Made by a program: the position numbers and the translations under genes
The notes under the pieces: model-generated
What the model saw: the letters and a program-made list of their open reading frames with translations, nothing else
Database searches by the model: none
Told to the model about the DNA's origin: nothing
Assembly (NCBI GenBank): GCA_964620915.1
Contig: CAZUKP010000007.1
Span: 8,743 to 72,742, forward strand
Source of the DNA: Hyphomicrobium_A sp964620915
Lineage (GTDB): Bacteria; Pseudomonadota; Alphaproteobacteria; Rhizobiales; Hyphomicrobiaceae
Direction: 5' to 3'
Length of the DNA stretch: 64,000 nucleotides
Part shown: positions 1 to 8,329 of the stretch, piece after piece
Layout: each line of letters starts with the position of its first letter
Position numbering within the stretch: the stretch's first letter is position 1

Positions 1-2300
1 ACCCCCTCACGATCGGCAGCCGCCTTTGCCTGTGCGTTCGCCCTCACGTTGAAGCCGACAATCACGGCTTTCGATGCGCTGGCAAGCGTCACGTCGGACT
101 CGGTAATACCACCGACCCCGGAGTGCACGATGCGGGCCTCAACTTCATCAGTGCCAAGTTTGGCGAGCGCGCCGGCAATGGCTTCCACCGAACCCTGCAC
201 GTCGGCCTTAACCAGAAGCGAAAACTCGCTGCGGTCGGCTTCCTTGAGCTGCTGCATCATCTGCTCAAGCGTACGTGCGGTACCTGCCGAGCCCAGCGTC
301 TCCCGCCGTTTGCGGACACGATAGTCGGTGAGCTCGCGGGCGCGGCCCTCGTTCTCAACAACCGCAAATTGATCGCCAGCCTCAGGAGCAGAATCGAAAC
401 CGAGAATTTCCACCGGAACGGACGGACCCGCTTCTTCGGTATTGTGGCTATGGTCATCAATGAGGGCGCGCACGCGTCCCCATGCCATTCCCGCCACGAC
501 AATATCGCCGACCTTCAAAGTGCCACGCTGCACAAGAACCGTACCGACCGGGCCGCGGCCACGCTCAAGCTTGGCTTCAATAACGATGCCTTCAGCGGAT
601 CGGCTGGGATTAGCCTTTAGGTCGAGAATCTCGGCTTGCAGGTGAATGGCTTCCAGCAACTTGTCGAGATTGGTCCTCTTTAGTGCGGAAACCGGCACTT
701 CGAGTGTTTCGCCCGACATGCTCTCAACGACGATCTCGTGCTGCAACAGCTCGTTGCGCACACGGTCTGGATCAGCCTGCGGTTTATCGATCTTATTGAT
801 GGCGACAATGATGGGCACGCCGGCCGCCTTGGCGTGATTGATTGCCTCGATAGTCTGAGGCATCACCCCGTCATCCGCAGCGACGACCAGCACAACGATA
901 TCCGTAACTTTCGCACCACGCGCCCGCATGGCGGTGAATGCCTCATGGCCTGGCGTGTCAACGAAGGTAATCTTGCTGCCCGACGGCGTCGTCACCTGAT
1001 ACGCGCCGATGTGCTGCGTGATGCCGCCTGCCTCGCCCGAGACGACATTGGTCTGCCGGATCGCGTCCAAGAGCGAAGTCTTGCCGTGATCGACGTGCCC
1101 CATGATCGTAACGACCGGCGCACGCGGCTCCAGCGACCCCGCGTCGTCCTGCTCACCGAGGAAGCCGGTCTCAATATCGGACTCAGAGACGCGCTTCGCT
1201 GTATGGCCGAAATCCTGAACGATGAGCTCTGCAGTATCCGAGTCGATCACATCGTTGATCGTGTGCATCTCGCCTTCTTTCATCAAGAATTTGATGACGT
1301 CGACGGCGCGTTCTGTCATGCGGTTCGCAAGTTCCTGAATTGTGATCACCTCTGGAATGACCACTTCGCGCACGATCTTCTCGCGCGATTGGGGAATGCC
1401 CATCGCTTTGAGCTTTTCGCGCTCGCGTTTGCGCTTCAGAGATGCAAGTGAACGTTCCCGCTGCTTCTCGTCGAAGGCGTTGTTGATCGTCAGTTTGACA
1501 CGCTCGCGGCGCTCGTCGGCTCGGACGGCCGGCGCACGAGTGCCTGGCTTACGGCCTCTTGGCCCTGCGCGTCCTTCGTCTTCGTCGACCCTGGCCGCAG
1601 CAGCCCCGCGGGGACCACGTCGCGACTGTGGTGTTTCAGGAGCCTCTGCGTTTTTCTCGGATGTGGGCTTCGCACGCTGCGGGGTGGCGATCTCGATTTG
1701 CTGCGGCTTTCCGCCTTCACGCGGTTGCAGTGCGGGGTTGAGTCTGGACTTCTCCTTGGATCCTGCAGCCTCAGCCTTCGCATGCTCTGGTGCAGCAGTT
1801 GCAGTGTCGCCAACGGCAGACTTGTTTTCGCCTGCCTCTTTCTTCGCGGGCGCCGTCGCAGCAGCAGCCGGTTTCGCTGCAGCCTCAGCCGGCTCTGCTT
1901 CGGCAGCCCGCTTCGATTTTGCGACGCTCTCTTCGCGCTCGGTTTCATCTTGGACGCGTGCCGCTGCAAGAGCACGGGCCCTGGCTTCGCGTTCTTCCTC
2001 TGAGAGCGTCCGACGACCAGCCGCCTCACCCACCTGTTGCTTGGCAGGACCCTTAGCCTTCGCTGGCTTCTTTGGCCCAGCGACCTTTGGCTGCGACTGC
2101 GTAACCTCGGGCTCGGCCTCTTGCGCCGCTCCAGGTGTCGCCAGCTTACGTGTTCTGCGCTTTTCGACGACGACCGATTTTGAGCGGCCGTGGCTGAAAT
2201 TCTGCCGAACATGGCCGGACTCGACCGTCCGCTGCAGGGATAACGGTTTGCGGCCGCCCCCGCGGAGGGTCTTCTCGGTGGTGTCCTTCGTTTCCGTCAT
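1..2300 (-). CDS. infB: Translation initiation factor IF-2 (C-terminus beyond left edge)
   Basis: GTPase that places initiator fMet-tRNA on the 30S subunit. The ATG at 2300 opens an alphaproteobacterial-type N-terminus (MTETKDTTEKTLRGGG), followed by a long Ala/Lys/Glu-rich linker over roughly residues 50-290. The G domain is clear: GHVDHGKTS at about residue 398 (near position 1105) and the NKID guanine-specificity motif near 790-810. The frame stays open to base 1, so domains after the G domain and domain II start are only partly present. It is the last visible member of the rimP-nusA-ylxR-infB cluster; 44 bases separate it from ylxR. Identification is from conserved motifs and cluster order. 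Confidence 0.97.
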   Translation of the reverse strand, partial: MTETKDTTEKTLRGGGRKPLSLQRTVESGHVRQNFSHGRSKSVVVEKRRTRKLATPGAAQEAEPEVTQSQPKVAGPKKPAKAKGPAKQQVGEAAGRRTLSEEEREARARALAAARVQDETEREESVAKSKRAAEAEPAEAAAKPAAAATAPAKKEAGENKSAVGDTATAAPEHAKAEAAGSKEKSRLNPALQPREGGKPQQIEIATPQRAKPTSEKNAEAPETPQSRRGPRGAAAARVDEDEGRAGPRGRKPGTRAPAVRADERRERVKLTINNAFDEKQRERSLASLKRKREREKLKAMGIPQSREKIVREVVIPEVITIQELANRMTERAVDVIKFLMKEGEMHTINDVIDSDTAELIVQDFGHTAKRVSESDIETGFLGEQDDAGSLEPRAPVVTIMGHVDHGKTSLLDAIRQTNVVSGEAGGITQHIGAYQVTTPSGSKITFVDTPGHEAFTAMRARGAKVTDIVVLVVAADDGVMPQTIEAINHAKAAGVPIIVAINKIDKPQADPDRVRNELLQHEIVVESMSGETLEVPVSALKRTNLDKLLEAIHLQAEILDLKANPSRSAEGIVIEAKLERGRGPVGTVLVQRGTLKVGDIVVAGMAWGRVRALIDDHSHNTEEAGPSVPVEILGFDSAPEAGDQFAVVENEGRARELTDYRVRKRRETLGSAGTARTLEQMMQQLKEADRSEFSLLVKADVQGSVEAIAGALAKLGTDEVEARIVHSGVGGITESDVTLASASKAVIVGFNVRANAQAKAAADREG

Positions 2301-2344
2301 GCTCTTCTCGTTAAAAACCCAATATTTATCGTGTTTCGGCAGGA

Positions 2345-2992
2345 CTAGGATGTGCCAAATTTCGACCGATAGCGCCTCAAGCGCTCGGCCTCGCTGACAA
2401 ACCGCATGGTAGCTCCGCCTCTCGTGAGGCCAGCATGTACCACATTTGGCCGCCCAATGGCCAAGCTCAATTCATCAATAGTGAGCCAATCGACAACAGG
2501 TGCCGATACGTCGCTATCGCGGCAGATCGCCTCGAACTTACGGTCCAGCTTGCGCCGTCCATCTTCGGCTGCGTCGGCACCATGGACCAGAACATCAACC
2601 TTGCCGCTCTTGAGCAGCTTCTCCACTTTTTCAAAGCCGGTGGAGACCAGCCCCGCCTTATTGGCAAGCGAAAGGGCCTCGAGCGTACGTCGTATAAGTA
2701 GTTGCTCTACGGTCTGAGCCAAGTCCTGCGGCACGTTAACCTCGCGCTTCAGGCTCTTGGAGAATGCGTTCGACTTGGCCGCCCGTTCGACGTCTGACTT
2801 CGTCGCCGACACCCAGACACCGCGGCCAGGCAACCGGCGCGCCAGATCAGGCACCAGCCGGCCATTGGGATCTACGACGAAGCGGATGAGGTCGGCCGGC
2901 TCACGTTCTGCACGCGTAACGATGCAGCGCCGAAGTGAGCCCGAAAGCTCTCTTCCGCCATCACGATCATCGCCTTCGTGCTGAACCTGCAA
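2345..2992 (-). CDS. ylxR: YlxR (DUF448) RNA-binding protein fused to an L7Ae-like domain
   Basis: Predicted RNA-binding protein of the nusA-infB operon. Residues about 20-95 form the YlxR fold, with RRCIVTRAEREP and the GRGVWV segment; residues about 110-190 resemble an L7Ae/L30e-type domain (NKAGLVSTGFEKVEKLL). The two-domain fusion, about 215 residues, is common in alphaproteobacteria, whereas Firmicutes carry short separate proteins. The start is a TTG at 2992, chosen because a GGGAGA ribosome-binding site lies five bases upstream and no in-frame ATG precedes the domain. It lies 29 bases after nusA. The family's exact role is not settled; links to RNase P and transcription have been reported for homologues. 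Confidence 0.88.
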   Translation of the reverse strand: MQVQHEGDDRDGGRELSGSLRRCIVTRAEREPADLIRFVVDPNGRLVPDLARRLPGRGVWVSATKSDVERAAKSNAFSKSLKREVNVPQDLAQTVEQLLIRRTLEALSLANKAGLVSTGFEKVEKLLKSGKVDVLVHGADAAEDGRRKLDRKFEAICRDSDVSAPVVDWLTIDELSLAIGRPNVVHAGLTRGGATMRFVSEAERLRRYRSKFGTS

Positions 2993-3021
2993 ACTGATCT
3001 CCCAAAACCAAACATCACCGT

Positions 3022-4839
3022 CTAACCCTCGACGGCAGTAGACTTGCCGTCACCGTCTTCGCCGTCAGGGCTGGCCTCATCTTCGGCGGCATCCACTTCT
3101 GTGGTTTCCACTTCTGCGGCTTCTACTTCGGCGGCATCCACTTCTGCCGCTTCTACTTCTGCGGTTTCCACTTCTGCTGCTTCGCCTTCTGTGACTTCGC
3201 CTTCTGTGACTTCGCCTTCTGCGGCTTCGCCTTCTGCGGTCTCAGCTTCTGGCTCCAACTTAGGCAGCAGGTCCTCTGCCTTGATCCACCCTGCCAACAC
3301 GCGGGCAGACATGATCATTTCCTCGACTTCGTTGCGGCCAATTTCAAAACCGTCGAGAATGCCCTTGTGGCGCACGGGCTCGGCATCCTTTTCGCGCTTG
3401 CGCTCAGTCCAACCAAGAAGATCGTCGGTCGCACAGTCAGCCACGTCCTCGACGGTCTTTATGTCGTTCTCGCCAAACGCGACCATCATTGCTGTGGTCA
3501 CGCCTTGGATCTTTGCGACATCGTCCTCCACTCCAAGCTCACGCCGCTTGGCGTCTCGGTCGGCTTCCTGTTTCTCAAGGTATTCGCGTGCGCGTGACTG
3601 AATTTCTTCAGCCGTATTCTCATCGAAGCCCTCGATGTGGGCGATCTCTGATACATCGACGTAAGCGACTTCCTCAATCGAGGCGAAGCCCTCCGTGACA
3701 AGAAGCTGCGCAATCACCTCGTCCACATCGAGCGATTCCATCAGCATCTGCGAGCGCTCAGCGAATTCCTTCTGTCGGCGCTCCGATTCCTCCTGTTCGG
3801 TCAGAATGTCGATGTCCCAACCCGTCAGCTGCGAGGCTAGTCGCACATTCTGACCGCGCCGACCAATGGCAAGCGAGAGCTGGGTCTCGGGCACGACGAC
3901 CTCAATGCGGTTTGAATCCTCATCGAGCACCACCTTGGTCACCTCGGCCGGTGCAAGCGCGTTGACGATGAAGCTTGCCGCATCTGGATTCCATTGGATG
4001 ATGTCGACCTTCTCGCCTTGAAGCTCGTTCACGACCGCCTGGACGCGCGAACCGCGCATGCCGACGCAAGCGCCGACGGGATCGATCGAGGAGTCCTTCG
4101 AAATCACCGCGATCTTGGCTCGGCTGCCTGGATCTCGCGCGACGGACTTGATCTCGACGACGCCGTCATAGATCTCGGGCACTTCCTGCGCGAAGAGCTT
4201 CGACATGAACTCCGGCCGTGCACGCGACAAGAAAATCTGGGGGCCGCGTTGCTCGCGGCGAACATCATAAATATAAGCGCGCACACGATCACCGTAGCGC
4301 ACATTCTCGCGCGGGATCATTTCGTCGCGGCGGATGACGCCTTCCGCGCGGCCAAGGTCGACGATCACGTTGCCGTATTCGACGCGCTTGACTGTGCCGT
4401 TTACGATCTCACTAATGCGATCTTTATACTCACTGTAATGGCGCTCGCGCTCGGCCTCGCGCACCTTCTGCACAATGACCTGCTTGGCGTTCTGTGCTGC
4501 GACCCGGCCGAAATCAAGTGGCGGCAACGGCTCTCCAATGAGATCACCGATTTGTGCTTCGGGATTGCGCTGCTTTGCATCTTCCAAATTAATCTCAGTC
4601 GAGTCGTTCTCGACCGTCTCCACAACCGACAGCACGCGCGACAACCGCGCCTCCCCGGTCTTGGGATCGATCTCACAGCGGATGTCGTTCTCCGCCCCGT
4701 ACCGCGACTTCGCGGCCTTCTGGATGGCGTCTTCCATCGCCTCGATGACGATCTTGCGATCGATTGTCTTTTCGCGCGCAACCGCTTCAGCGATTTGCAG
4801 CAGCTCTAGCCGATTGGCACTAACTCCGGCCATTGACAT
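3022..4839 (-). CDS. nusA: Transcription termination/antitermination protein NusA with acidic repeat tail
   Basis: RNA polymerase-associated elongation factor acting in pausing, termination and antitermination. An N-terminal NusA domain (from LELLQIAEAVAREK) is followed by S1 (about 130-200), two KH domains with the GMRGSRVQAV and AIGRRGQNVRLA motifs, and helix-hairpin-helix acidic repeats at about 360-500. The last 75 or so residues are an unusual acidic tail of pentapeptides such as AEVEA and EGEVT, encoded by a 15-base tandem repeat. At 605 residues it is longer than typical alphaproteobacterial NusA (about 530), and the tail accounts for the excess. The ATG at 4839 has AGGAGG ten bases upstream; a second ATG follows two codons later. 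It lies 30 bases after rimP. Confidence 0.97.
   Translation of the reverse strand: MSMAGVSANRLELLQIAEAVAREKTIDRKIVIEAMEDAIQKAAKSRYGAENDIRCEIDPKTGEARLSRVLSVVETVENDSTEINLEDAKQRNPEAQIGDLIGEPLPPLDFGRVAAQNAKQVIVQKVREAERERHYSEYKDRISEIVNGTVKRVEYGNVIVDLGRAEGVIRRDEMIPRENVRYGDRVRAYIYDVRREQRGPQIFLSRARPEFMSKLFAQEVPEIYDGVVEIKSVARDPGSRAKIAVISKDSSIDPVGACVGMRGSRVQAVVNELQGEKVDIIQWNPDAASFIVNALAPAEVTKVVLDEDSNRIEVVVPETQLSLAIGRRGQNVRLASQLTGWDIDILTEQEESERRQKEFAERSQMLMESLDVDEVIAQLLVTEGFASIEEVAYVDVSEIAHIEGFDENTAEEIQSRAREYLEKQEADRDAKRRELGVEDDVAKIQGVTTAMMVAFGENDIKTVEDVADCATDDLLGWTERKREKDAEPVRHKGILDGFEIGRNEVEEMIMSARVLAGWIKAEDLLPKLEPEAETAEGEAAEGEVTEGEVTEGEAAEVETAEVEAAEVDAAEVEAAEVETTEVDAAEDEASPDGEDGDGKSTAVEG
3080..3244. 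repeat. 15-bp minisatellite in the 3' end of nusA
   Basis: Eleven imperfect 15-base units run end to end, with a plus-strand unit of the form ACTTCTGCGGTTTCC. Read on the minus strand in the nusA frame each unit encodes an acidic pentapeptide (AEVET, AEVEA, AEVDA, EGEVT, EGEAA). Because the unit is a multiple of three, copy-number change would lengthen or shorten the tail without a frameshift. Confidence 0.9.
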
Positions 4840-4869
4840 CGTCGTTCGTCCTCCTCGTGGTGCCGGGCG

Positions 4870-5451
4870 CTATACATCGTCGCCGGGACCGACATCTTCT
4901 TTCGTTTTCGCGCGGCGCAACGCCTCGCGGATCAACTCGTCTGTAAGCACTAGCTTGGCATCGGACACAAGTCCGACCGGCAAGCCAATAACATTGGGTC
5001 CGGTCTGATCGAGATCGACTTCGATCCTAATCTCACCGTCCTCGAACCCCTCCAAGGTGCCGCGAAACCTCTTGCGGCCATCGATTGGTTCCTTCAGCTC
5101 GACTTTTGCCTCGTGCCCTGCCCAATCCTCAAAGTCCGATGGGCGCACCAGAGGCCGGTCGATGCCCGGGGATGAAACCTCCAAGCGGTAACTGCCCGGT
5201 ATAGGGTCATGTACGTCCAACAATGGCGATATCTCACGCGATACGGCCTCACAATCCTCGATGACCATCGTACCGTCGGGACGCTCCGCCATGACTTGTA
5301 CGGTCTGGCCTTCCCGGCCTGTAATCAATACACGCACCAATCGAAAGCCGCGGTCTTCAAGCACCGGCTCTATCAGGGCCGCTACCTTTCCCGCTACGCC
5401 GGTCTCATGAACAAACCGATCTCGCAAAGCGCTCTCTTCGCCAGCCTCCAT
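4870..5451 (-). CDS. rimP: Ribosome maturation factor RimP
   Basis: 30S subunit maturation factor, first gene of the rimP-nusA-ylxR-infB cluster. The body shows the family pattern: a ferredoxin-like N-domain (LIEPVLEDRGFRLVRVLI), the VSREISPLLDV segment, the YRLEVSSPGIDRPL motif, and an SH3-like C-domain. The frame extends upstream to 5586, but I place the start at the ATG at 5451 (193 residues). The upstream 45 codons are unlike RimP and contain a terminator-like hairpin, so they are more likely leader. nusA starts 30 bases downstream. Confidence 0.93.
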   Translation of the reverse strand: MEAGEESALRDRFVHETGVAGKVAALIEPVLEDRGFRLVRVLITGREGQTVQVMAERPDGTMVIEDCEAVSREISPLLDVHDPIPGSYRLEVSSPGIDRPLVRPSDFEDWAGHEAKVELKEPIDGRKRFRGTLEGFEDGEIRIEVDLDQTGPNVIGLPVGLVSDAKLVLTDELIREALRRAKTKEDVGPGDDV

Positions 5452-5498
5452 AACCTGAGATATCCGGTTGCTTCCGCTCGAAGATTTCGCTTCAAGAC

Positions 5499-5526
5499 AA
5501 AAAGAGCGGACCCCCGAGGGCCCACT
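5499..5526 (-). terminator. Intrinsic terminator or attenuator between trmB and rimP
   Basis: On the minus strand AGTGGGCCC (5526-5518) and GGGTCCGCT (5513-5505) form a nine-base-pair stem, with two G-T pairs, around a TCGG loop. One C and then five T follow (5503-5499). It lies about 75 bases after the trmB stop and about 48 before the rimP start. It may end metK-trmB transcription, or act as an attenuator in the leader of the rimP operon. Confidence 0.7.
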
Positions 5527-5601
5527 CCCTAAAGTTGAGATGATCATGAGCACCGGAGTTTTACGGGATCTCGACGCCTCTGGCAACCCAATTGTGGCTG
5601 T

Positions 5602-6351
5602 TTAAAGGCGCGAATTACGCAAGAACCGCAAGAAGTAGCATCGCCGTCCCTGCCCACGTGCCTTCGCCTCATACCGGGTCTGTGGCCAATCCGCGCCGCG
5701 CTCGCGCCAGTCTTGGGGCCCCTCGGCCTGCCACGTGAAAGCACCGCTAGTCCGGATGCTGAGCAAAGCAGTTCGCGCATAGTCGCCGATGTCGGTTGCA
5801 ATCCTGAGTTCAGCCTGGGGCACCATGACCTTGGCCAAGAGATTGAGCAGTCCAGGCGATACGAGCCGGCGTTTGGCATGGCGCTTTTTCGGCCACGGAT
5901 CCGGAAACAAAATGTAGACGCGCTGCAGAGAGGCCTCAGGGAGCCAGCGCAAGAGCGGGCGCACGTCATCTGCAAAGAGTCGTACATTTTGTAAGCCATG
6001 CTCCTCTATCGCTATCAATGCCTTCACGAGCCCGTCCAGATAGGGCTCGCAGCCAATGAACCCCACGTCCGGATTGTTGCGAGCCTGCCAGACGAGGTGC
6101 TCCCCGCCGCCAAACCCAACCTCAAGCCGGACCTCAGAGATCTTGAGCGGAAACAGCGCCTCTAGCGACTGTGGCGACGCCTCGGCTAGATCCACTTCCA
6201 ACTGCGGAAGAAAGCTATCTAAGAGCGATTGCTGGCGCGCGCTCAAGCGCCGCCCGCGCCGGCGTCCGAACGAGCGCAGCTCATGTACTTCAACAATGGA
6301 TGCCTTGTTCACATCAGGCGCCAGCGCAGAGACATCACTTTCGTCAGGCAA
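5602..6351 (-). CDS. trmB: tRNA (guanine-N7)-methyltransferase
   Basis: SAM-dependent methyltransferase that makes m7G46 in the tRNA variable loop. Key motifs are VGFGGGEHL (SAM binding), GCEPYLDG, and the family signature FPDPWPKKRHAKRR. The frame is open upstream to 6474, overlapping metK by 130 bases, so the true start is later. The best candidates are the TTG at 6351, overlapping the metK stop with AAGAAGG just upstream, or a GTG at 6312; no in-frame ATG occurs between them. The family normally starts about 20 residues before RSFGRRRGR, which both fit. It is translationally coupled to metK, the enzyme that makes its methyl donor. Confidence 0.93.
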   Translation of the reverse strand: MPDESDVSALAPDVNKASIVEVHELRSFGRRRGRRLSARQQSLLDSFLPQLEVDLAEASPQSLEALFPLKISEVRLEVGFGGGEHLVWQARNNPDVGFIGCEPYLDGLVKALIAIEEHGLQNVRLFADDVRPLLRWLPEASLQRVYILFPDPWPKKRHAKRRLVSPGLLNLLAKVMVPQAELRIATDIGDYARTALLSIRTSGAFTWQAEGPQDWRERGADWPQTRYEAKARGQGRRCYFLRFLRNSRL

Positions 6352-7543
6352 CGGCCTTCTTGAGCTCTTCTGCAAGATCGGTCTTCTCCCACGAGAAGCC
6401 ACCGTCCGCATCGGGTGTTCGCCCGAAATGACCATACGCCGAGGTTCGCGCATAGATTGGCTTATTGAGGTCAAGGTGTTCGCGAATGCCTCGCGGCGAA
6501 AGATTCATGACCTCGCCAAGAACCTTTTCGAGCTTCGCCTCGTCAACGTTGCCGGTGCCGTAGGTGTCGACGTAGATCGACAGCGGCTTTGCTACACCAA
6601 TCGCATATGAAAGCTGGATGTTGCACCGGTCAGCAAGCCCCGCGGCCACAACATTCTTGGCGAGGTAGCGCGCAGCGTAGGCGGCCGATCGATCGACTTT
6701 GGTTGGATCCTTCCCCGAGAACGCACCTCCACCGTGGGGCGCCGCGCCACCATATGTATCAACGATGATTTTGCGGCCGGTCAGCCCGCAATCGCCGTCA
6801 GGACCACCAATAAAGAACTTGCCTGTCGGATTAACGTGCCACACCGTTTCGCCAGTCAGCCACTCCTCGGGAAGAGTCTTTCTGACGTAGGGCTCTATAA
6901 TCTCGCGAACTTTCTCGGACGGCAGATCTTCATCGACATGTTGGTGAGAGACTACGATCTGCGTGACGGCGACTGGTTTGCCGTCCTCGTAACGAATTGT
7001 GACTTGGCTTTTCGAGTCAGGCCCCAGGTAACGGGCCGGCCCCTCTTTCGCACGTCTGGCCTTGGCCAAGTCGCGCAAAATATTGTGCGCATAGTAAATC
7101 GGTGCCGGCATCAGCTCTGGCGTTTCGGTGCACGCATACCCGAACATGATTCCCTGGTCGCCGGCCCCTTCTTCACGGTTCCCACCCGAGTCAACGCCCT
7201 GCGCGATATCCGCAGACTGCGGGTGCAGGAGAACGTCGACCTTGCACTTTTCCCAGTGAAAACCTTCCTGCTCATATCCGATGTCGCGGATGGCCATCCG
7301 TGCGACGTGCGAAATCCAGTCCATGGTGACGGTTTCCGGGCCGCGCGTTTCGCCAGCAATAATCACTTGATTGGTCGTTGCCATCGTTTCGCAGGCTGCC
7401 CGAATAGCCCAAGGGTCGATACCGGCCTTCGGACCCTCGCGGTAGAATAAGTCAACGATCTCATCTGAGATTCGGTCGCACACCTTGTCGGGGTGCCCCT
7501 CAGAAACTGACTCGCTTGTGAATAGGTAGGAATTGCGTGCCAC
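6344..7543 (-). CDS. metK: S-adenosylmethionine synthetase
   Basis: Makes SAM from methionine and ATP in the cytosol. The N-terminus has the family pattern SESVSEGHPDKVCD. Other signatures are the GDQGIMFGYA segment (about residue 128) and GGGAFSGKDPTKVDRS, which contacts triphosphate. At 399 residues it is full length. The start at 7543 precedes MARNSYLFTSESVSEGH. A 169-base leader lies upstream, after an XRE regulator gene; I saw no convincing SAM riboswitch there. The stop overlaps the likely trmB start. Confidence 0.98.
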   Translation of the reverse strand: MARNSYLFTSESVSEGHPDKVCDRISDEIVDLFYREGPKAGIDPWAIRAACETMATTNQVIIAGETRGPETVTMDWISHVARMAIRDIGYEQEGFHWEKCKVDVLLHPQSADIAQGVDSGGNREEGAGDQGIMFGYACTETPELMPAPIYYAHNILRDLAKARRAKEGPARYLGPDSKSQVTIRYEDGKPVAVTQIVVSHQHVDEDLPSEKVREIIEPYVRKTLPEEWLTGETVWHVNPTGKFFIGGPDGDCGLTGRKIIVDTYGGAAPHGGGAFSGKDPTKVDRSAAYAARYLAKNVVAAGLADRCNIQLSYAIGVAKPLSIYVDTYGTGNVDEAKLEKVLGEVMNLSPRGIREHLDLNKPIYARTSAYGHFGRTPDADGGFSWEKTDLAEELKKAVA

Positions 7544-7691
7544 AGAGGGCTCCCATTATTCATGGTTCATCGCGGAAAAAGCGCCGGGGTTGTCTCAAGC
7601 TTTGCGCGACGGGTCAAGGCGGCGACCCGAATCGGAGCGCAATCGGCCCTGCACCGCACCCTATCAAGCTGCAAAATTAAGTGATTTGCTA

Positions 7692-7709
7692 TGCTCCGAA
7701 CTCGGAGCA
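7692..7709. promoter_or_regulatory. Perfect 8-bp inverted repeat between the XRE regulator and metK
   Basis: TGCTCCGA and TCGGAGCA are separated by two bases. The repeat starts four bases beyond the stop codon of the XRE gene on the minus strand. No T run follows, so a classical intrinsic terminator is not supported. An operator or a transcript 3'-end hairpin are both possible. Confidence 0.55.
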
Positions 7710-7712
7710 CAT

Positions 7713-8168
7713 CTAGGCTTGCTGTCCCTCGCCAGCAAGCGCGCGAATAAGCTCTATGATTGAGCGTCGCACGCGCGAGTCGGTAACACGCACGAAGGCC
7801 TTGTTGAGCTCCAGTCCTTCGCGGCTGCCGAGGAACTCCACCGCATAGTTCTCAGCGGGCTGCTCTCCGAAACCGGCAGACGCGCCAGTCCCGCCGCTGG
7901 GGAGCTCGTCGTAGAAAAACTGCACCGGCACGCCCAGCACCTTGGACAAGTCGAATAGGCGGCTCGCGCCGATCCGGTTTATGCCCTTCTCGTACTTTTG
8001 GATCTGCTGAAACGTCAGCCCGAGGTGCTCACCCAGTTTCTCCTGGCTCATACCAAGCAGCATTCGCCTTAGCCGAACGCGGGCACCTACGTGAACATCA
8101 ATCGGGTTGGCACGACGTGAGCTGCGATCGTCTGCCTCACCTTCGTGCCGCGCATCTTCTTTTGACAT
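7713..8168 (-). CDS. XRE-family transcriptional regulator (PhrR-like)
   Basis: Single-domain DNA-binding regulator of 151 residues. Residues about 26-82 form a Cro/CI-type helix-turn-helix (GARVRLRRMLLGMSQEKLGE, then LTFQQIQKYEKG as recognition region). The C-terminal third has a short acidic stretch and an Arg-rich helix (VRRSIIELIRALA) of unknown role. Proteins like this commonly sit between lnt and metK in Rhizobiales; the acid-induced PhrR of Sinorhizobium is one example, but the targets here are unknown. It has its own upstream region (8169-8329) with a 10-base direct repeat, one copy overlapping its ribosome-binding site, which suggests autoregulation. Confidence 0.85.
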   Translation of the reverse strand: MSKEDARHEGEADDRSSRRANPIDVHVGARVRLRRMLLGMSQEKLGEHLGLTFQQIQKYEKGINRIGASRLFDLSKVLGVPVQFFYDELPSGGTGASAGFGEQPAENYAVEFLGSREGLELNKAFVRVTDSRVRRSIIELIRALAGEGQQA

Positions 8169-8179
8169 CTTGGCATTTA

Positions 8180-8295
8180 CCTTATGACGTCCCGAACCAC
8201 GTCTTTTCTTTATTGCGCGCCGAACAACCGCGTTGTCGAGGGTGCAAACGTCCTAAACAACATTCATCTCCGCCCACAGACTAATCCTTATGACG
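8180..8295. repeat. Pair of 10-bp direct repeats upstream of the XRE regulator
   Basis: CCTTATGACG occurs at 8180-8189 and again at 8286-8295, 106 bases apart in the same orientation, at the two ends of the 161-base lnt/XRE intergenic region. The first copy covers the AAGG that would serve as ribosome-binding site for the XRE gene (ATG at 8168). A short inverted repeat, ACAAC-CGC-GTTGT (8224-8236), lies between them. Confidence 0.5.
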
Positions 8296-8329
8296 GGAAG
8301 TGTCGCAGCGAGCAATGATGGTGTGTGCG

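Noticed and set aside
738..1451. Plus-strand 237-residue frame
   Set aside because: It is the exact antisense register of infB, whose P-loop and NKID motifs are on the minus strand.
3044..3601. Plus-strand Ser/Ala repeat protein
   Set aside because: Antisense shadow of the nusA repeat tail; the repeats are explained by nusA.
7544..7712. SAM riboswitch in the metK leader
   Set aside because: I looked for SAM-II type and other known SAM-binding core sequences and did not find them; a covariance search would settle it.
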